Part shown: positions 12,687-15,651 of the stretch, piece after piece
How the letters are laid out: each line of letters begins with the position of its first letter
How positions within the stretch are numbered: the first letter of the stretch is position 1
Source of the DNA: Parachlamydiaceae bacterium
GTDB taxonomy: Bacteria; Chlamydiota; Chlamydiia; Chlamydiales; Parachlamydiaceae
Length of the DNA: 15,651 bases
NCBI GenBank assembly: GCA_003164155.1
Contig: PLSG01000436.1
Coordinates: 257-15,907, forward strand
Reading direction: 5' to 3'
Position numbers and translations under genes: made by a program
Notes under the pieces: model-generated
The model's input: the letters and a program-made list of their open reading frames with translations, nothing else
Databases searched by the model: none
What the model was told of the DNA's origin: nothing

Positions 12687-12704
12687 GCTAATTATATACA
12701 CAAC
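12673..12704. repeat. loxP-like 12-8-12 palindrome next to the recombinase gene
   Basis: GTTGTGTATATA (12673-12684) and TATATACACAAC (12693-12704) are perfect inverted repeats around the asymmetric centre ATGCTAAT. This arm/spacer geometry is that of tyrosine recombinase core sites. The same element covers the -10 and start-site region, so it could equally be an operator. Confidence 0.6.
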
Positions 12705-12726
12705 ACGCAAAAAGAGGGGGAATGCT

Positions 12727-13728
12727 ATGGAAACCATGACAATCTTACCGGCCATTATCGAAAGTGCCGCTTTAGGCAAAAACGAAGATTTTGCTACGCC
12801 AACTTACCGGCAAACATTAGAGCTCAAAGAAGAAGTTATTTGGCGCAACCTAGCCGGCATTTCGCTAAGCTCTGCCGTATCCGAGTGGCTATCTACCCTA
12901 TCACCTTTAACAGCTAAAAATTATGGTTGCGGGATAACAATGCTAAGCAACTGGAATCTGATAAACTTGAAGGTATCCTTGCAGGCTTTTAGTCAAATAA
13001 ACCACGATGGCGTTTTAGACCGTATCAAAAAGGTTTCTGATCGATCAGAAGCCACGCGCCAATCTCGCGCCGCTTGCTATATTGCCCTAACCCGCTTTCT
13101 TAGCAGGCGCACCGAGGGTATTATTAAACGCGCTGTACCTTGCAGAGAAGGTTCATTGGCTACTACCAAAACTTTCGGGGCGACTCGCAGCGTTGTAAAA
13201 AGTGAAGCGCTAACACCTATTGAATGGATGCGTCTGATTGACGCGATGACCAATAAACGCGATGCTCTCATAGTAAAAATGCTTCTCCAAGGTGCCAAGC
13301 GGGTAAATGAGGTTCTTTCCCTTACAGTTGACAAAGTGGATTTTGATAAACGTCAAGCTTTCTTCAAGCAATCCAAAACGAGGGGAGAAGAAAAAGAAAT
13401 CCCCGTCACTTTACCAGAAAGTCTAAATGAAGACCTCAGGGAACAAATAGGGGAGAGGACAAGTGGCCTTGTGTTTCAAACTAGGAACGGTGAACCTATT
13501 TGGCACAATCAGGTCTACAGGGCAATGAAAAAAGCTGCGATTGTAGTGGGGATCAAAAAGAATGTACACCCGCACACAATGCGCACAAGTGCAATCACGC
13601 ATTACCGAAGCCAAGGTGTTCGGGATTGTGAAATTTTGCGCGTAACCGGCCACGCTTCAACACAAATGATGAACCGTTATGATAAGACTTCACAAGCCGA
13701 AAATGCTTCGCGCATCGCTTTAGTTTAA
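12727..13728 (+). CDS. Tyrosine recombinase/integrase (333 aa), pGP7/8-D type
   Basis: The start at 12727 is fixed by AGAGGGGG six bases upstream; the frame is open 17 codons further but without a ribosome binding site. Residues 45-140 correspond to the core-binding (SAM-like) domain. Residues 160-333 are the catalytic domain with all expected residues: Arg192 in QGAKRVNEVLSL, Lys217 in the beta-hairpin QSKTRG, His283-x-x-Arg286 in HPHTMRTSAITHYRSQG, His309 in VTGHAS and the nucleophile Tyr318 in MNRYDKTS. It should therefore cut and rejoin DNA through a phosphotyrosine link. Chlamydia plasmids carry related recombinases (pGP7-D, pGP8-D), thought to resolve multimers or regulate plasmid state; integration into the chromosome is another possibility. 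The palindrome just upstream is a candidate target, and the small HTH protein at 142-1 a candidate directionality factor. Confidence 0.93.
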   Translation: METMTILPAIIESAALGKNEDFATPTYRQTLELKEEVIWRNLAGISLSSAVSEWLSTLSPLTAKNYGCGITMLSNWNLINLKVSLQAFSQINHDGVLDRIKKVSDRSEATRQSRAACYIALTRFLSRRTEGIIKRAVPCREGSLATTKTFGATRSVVKSEALTPIEWMRLIDAMTNKRDALIVKMLLQGAKRVNEVLSLTVDKVDFDKRQAFFKQSKTRGEEKEIPVTLPESLNEDLREQIGERTSGLVFQTRNGEPIWHNQVYRAMKKAAIVVGIKKNVHPHTMRTSAITHYRSQGVRDCEILRVTGHASTQMMNRYDKTSQAENASRIALV

Positions 13729-13826
13729 GAAAGCAATAGAAATTTGGAAATTGTTGATAAAAGAAGATTTCCCTCTGAAGCATTTTTTAGAGTGGCCTTA
13801 TTTGCCTTTGAGGAATCTTTCAATTT

Positions 13827-13864
13827 GGGGTCAGCTCAGAGTTCGGATTATAAAGCACGTTAAG
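13827..13864 (+). mobile_element. Solitary 38-bp Tn3-family terminal inverted repeat
   Basis: The 38 bases start GGGGTCAGCTCAGAG and end GCACGTTAAG. Tn3-family ends are 38 bp, begin GGGG and end ACGTTAAG, with a conserved CTCAG-like block in the left half. The orientation implies an element extending to the right of 13827. I find no matching inverted end within the window and no resolvase; together with the transposase fragment at 9709-9846 it suggests a broken transposon. Confidence 0.6.
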
Positions 13865-14017
13865 GATTTTAAACTTCTCTCGTAACAAATAAAACACACG
13901 TATTTGGAGATAGCCCAAGGACCTATATATCAAAATAGTTCAGGACCATAACCTCTTAAAAATGGATGAAAAATATAAAGAAGAGCGTATAGTTTTTTCC
14001 ACAAATCGCACACCTCA

Positions 14018-14053
14018 GCCCCGGGCAATGCTAGCTAGCTGTTTGCCCTGGGC
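14018..14053. terminator. GC-rich hairpin downstream of the Inc-like gene
   Basis: GCCCCGGGCA (14018-14027) and TGCCCTGGGC (14044-14053) pair at nine of ten positions around a loop with CTAGCTAGCTG. It lies about 45 bp after the stop of the minus-strand gene. There is no T run right after it on the minus strand, so it may be an RNA 3'-end stabiliser or a recombination site, not a classical terminator. Confidence 0.35.
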
Positions 14054-14098
14054 CGCATGCCCTTACCTTCATTGGAGGCGAATGAAATAGGACGGGCC

Positions 14099-15172
14099 TC
14101 ACTTATTGGGAGAATCGGAATCTCTTCTTTCGGGCGAAGAGCGTTCCACGATTATGGATGCCAGTCCTGTAGGGCTGTTTTCAGGTGAGATGTCAATAGC
14201 TAATTCTAGGTTTTCCTTGGCATCGGGCATTTCCCCCTTATCTGCCGTGACTGATTTTTTATCTGTCAGAGTGGATTTCCTTTCTTCGGCCTTCTCTTTT
14301 TTTTCATCAGATTCCCCGATCGAATTGCGTGCATCAGGCGGAGGGCTGTCTCCTCGTTTGGATTCTGTGCTCGATGTGCGTTGAAGGCCTGGAGTGACAT
14401 TCCCCGGAGTGACATTCTTTGGCCGGTTGGATAACTTAAGCAGAGGTGATTCCAACATGATAGCTTTGGGCGATGCGCGGGATGTCGGAAAGGGAGCTGG
14501 TGATAAAATTCTATTTAAATTAATTTTGAGGTAGTGCGTTTTTCTTTGGTGTATGGGAGTTAGTGTGTATCTTTCAAAAATGCGAATGGTAGCACTGGTG
14601 TTTGTGATTATATTAGAGCGGGCAGCTAACGTGTTTAATTGCCCTATCTGAGTTTCTTTGTTGCCCCAATCGTTAGATAAGGCACTGCCCGCTATTAAAC
14701 AGACTACAGCCGCCGCTGCAAAACCTGTGCTTACCCAGCTTAGGGTGTCATCTTTCGTACTGCAATCTGCGGATTGAGAATTAATTGTATTGGATACTCC
14801 ACCGACAATTCCCGAACAAACTCCTAGCAAGACCACTGTAAAAGATCTGAATTTCCCCTTGGGATAGCCACATGACTTCTCAGGCTTATAAGCGGCGCGG
14901 AGTGTTTCAACTTTTTTGTAAATGTCGGTAATGGTAGCCACATGGTCTTTCAATATATTAATAGGAATGCGCAAGTCTATGGAATCTCTTCTCTCTCCGT
15001 CTAGCTCTTTATTAATAGATTTCATGACTTCTTCGATAGCAATCGTAGAGCTTTCCCATTTGGTTCTCCATTCAGTTATAGATTCATCGCTTAAAATAGA
15101 ACAAGGTGGTTCTGCAGTAGTAACAGTGAGCGGCGCAACGGGAGCACGAGGGGAAGTTATGCTAGATGCCAT
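14099..15172 (-). CDS. Putative inclusion-membrane (Inc-like) protein with bilobed hydrophobic domain (357 aa)
   Basis: ATG 15172 is preceded by AAGAGG seven bases upstream. The N-terminal 110 residues are polar and helical, with a Ser/Thr/Pro-rich start and no cleavable signal peptide. Two hydrophobic segments follow, about 111-130 (FTVVLLGVCSGIVGGVSNTI) and 147-166 (VSTGFAAAAVVCLIAGSALS), separated by a 16-residue loop. The remaining 190 residues are disordered-looking, rich in Ser, Pro, Lys and Glu, with a short VTPGNVTPG repeat. Paired membrane segments with a short loop are the hallmark of chlamydial Inc proteins, which are secreted by the type III system and placed in the inclusion membrane with both ends towards the host cytosol. 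I see no sequence match to a named Inc; the call rests on architecture and probable organism. Another two-span membrane protein is the alternative. Confidence 0.75.
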   Translation of the reverse strand: MASSITSPRAPVAPLTVTTAEPPCSILSDESITEWRTKWESSTIAIEEVMKSINKELDGERRDSIDLRIPINILKDHVATITDIYKKVETLRAAYKPEKSCGYPKGKFRSFTVVLLGVCSGIVGGVSNTINSQSADCSTKDDTLSWVSTGFAAAAVVCLIAGSALSNDWGNKETQIGQLNTLAARSNIITNTSATIRIFERYTLTPIHQRKTHYLKINLNRILSPAPFPTSRASPKAIMLESPLLKLSNRPKNVTPGNVTPGLQRTSSTESKRGDSPPPDARNSIGESDEKKEKAEERKSTLTDKKSVTADKGEMPDAKENLELAIDISPENSPTGLASIIVERSSPERRDSDSPNK

Positions 15173-15651
15173 AAAAAAACCTCTTGGGTATGAAATAAAT
15201 TAACGATCTATATAAATTATGCTATGTGAAAACTTGCCGATCACTGCCTTCTATGAAGTGATAAACATATTTTGAATTCTCCCATAACATCCGATTATTG
15301 ACAATTGCCACAACCTAACCTTAAAAATACAAAGCACTTATTTGATCTCAAAGCTTTGGATATTAAGATGATGTGTATGTACAAGTAATAGAAAAAAAGA
15401 CAATTGGTATCGTGAGGGATAATTAAGCCCTGAACAGATATTAACCCAAGTTGTGAGTCTCCTAATTGGGAGGAAGCAGACTAGAGGACCTAAGTAAAAA
15501 TTGGAAATAATTAACAAAAAGTCAAAATAAGGTAGCAACGTAAGAGTGGTACCTAAGCTTGTACGTACTAGTTAGTACACGGTCAAGCTAGGTGAAAGTT
15601 CTGTATGATGAATAAAATGACGCTGCCCTCATCTCAAAAGTCAAGGAAATG
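15173..15651. other. Non-coding end region with structured RNA-like segment
   Basis: The left part should hold the promoter of the Inc-like gene. No protein-coding frame is convincing; if the molecule is circular, the excisionase-like gene ends at 15641. From about 15400 on there are several short stems, including CTCC/GGAG near 15460-15472 and a longer arm pair, CCTAAGCTTG with CAAGCTAGG (15551-15593) around GTACT/AGTAC. The wording AAGGTAGCAACGTAAGAGTG followed by GTGAAAGTTCTGTATGATGA reminds me of bacterial group II introns just upstream of their reverse transcriptase gene, but no such gene follows. Confidence 0.35.

Larger units (their letters stand above)
13729..14098. other. Non-coding region after the recombinase gene
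   Basis: GGAAAT and ATTTCC near 13753-13780 form a weak stem after the recombinase stop. Apart from the Tn3-type end and the GC-rich hairpin listed separately, I see nothing that supports a gene. Confidence 0.5.

Noticed and set aside
15612..15651. Reverse transcriptase start at ATGAATAAAATGACG
   Set aside because: Continued across the presumed circular junction it stops after about 40 codons and shows no reverse transcriptase motifs.

Overview
The window looks like a plasmid, probably complete, from a Chlamydia-related obligate intracellular bacterium (environmental Chlamydiae such as the Parachlamydia/Waddlia/Simkania group). The main evidence is a compact minus-strand block with a ParA ATPase of exactly the pGP5-D type and length, a 245-residue homologue of the chlamydial plasmid protein pGP6-D, a DnaB-N/RepA-type helicase in the place of pGP1-D, and a plus-strand tyrosine recombinase like pGP7/8-D. 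A predicted protein with a bilobed hydrophobic domain, as in chlamydial inclusion-membrane (Inc) proteins, fits the same assignment. If the two window ends are joined, a truncated excisionase-like gene closes with a sensible C-terminus and a stop codon, which supports circularity. From memory, the Waddlia plasmid is of about this size; I cannot verify the species.

Layout. (1) 1-142: small HTH excisionase-family gene running off the left end, with a palindromic operator. (2) About 300-2440: no convincing large gene but very rich in repeats. It holds two and a bit copies of a ~186-bp tandem repeat with two perfect hairpins each; three perfectly phased 22-bp iteron-like repeats; a 34-bp-armed inverted repeat whose two strands both read as short open frames with matching ends; a family of GC-rich hairpins; and four composite modules in which TTGAC and a GTTAGGGGGCCTTAAC box are always exactly 41 bp apart. 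This is the best candidate for the replication origin and copy-control region. (3) 2439-7299, all minus strand: parA, pGP6-like, helicase and a 562-residue orphan protein, mostly overlapping and translationally coupled, behind a promoter with a perfect dyad. This is the replication/partition block.

(4) 7300-10080: an accessory and decaying region with an AbiEi-type antitoxin remnant, a small hypothetical gene pair (one member interrupted by an in-frame TAG), a fragment of a Tn3-family transposase fused to a frameshifted copy of a gene found intact further right, and a duplicated ~88-bp segment. (5) 10164-11693: an intact Fic-domain protein with an N-terminal winged helix, whose core motif lacks the catalytic histidine, followed by a short, apparently truncated companion gene. 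(6) 12113-13728: a divergent pair, a small AT-hook/ribbon-helix-helix-like regulator (minus) and the tyrosine recombinase (plus). Their shared intergenic region contains repeated motifs and a loxP-like 12-8-12 palindrome. (7) 13729-15651: a solitary 38-bp Tn3-type terminal inverted repeat, a GC-rich hairpin, the Inc-like membrane protein gene (minus), and a structured non-coding end that faintly resembles a group II intron fragment.

Together, the minus-strand block would replicate and partition the plasmid from the iteron-rich origin, and the recombinase would resolve or integrate it. The Fic, AbiEi, Tn3 and Inc-like genes are accessory cargo in various states of preservation.
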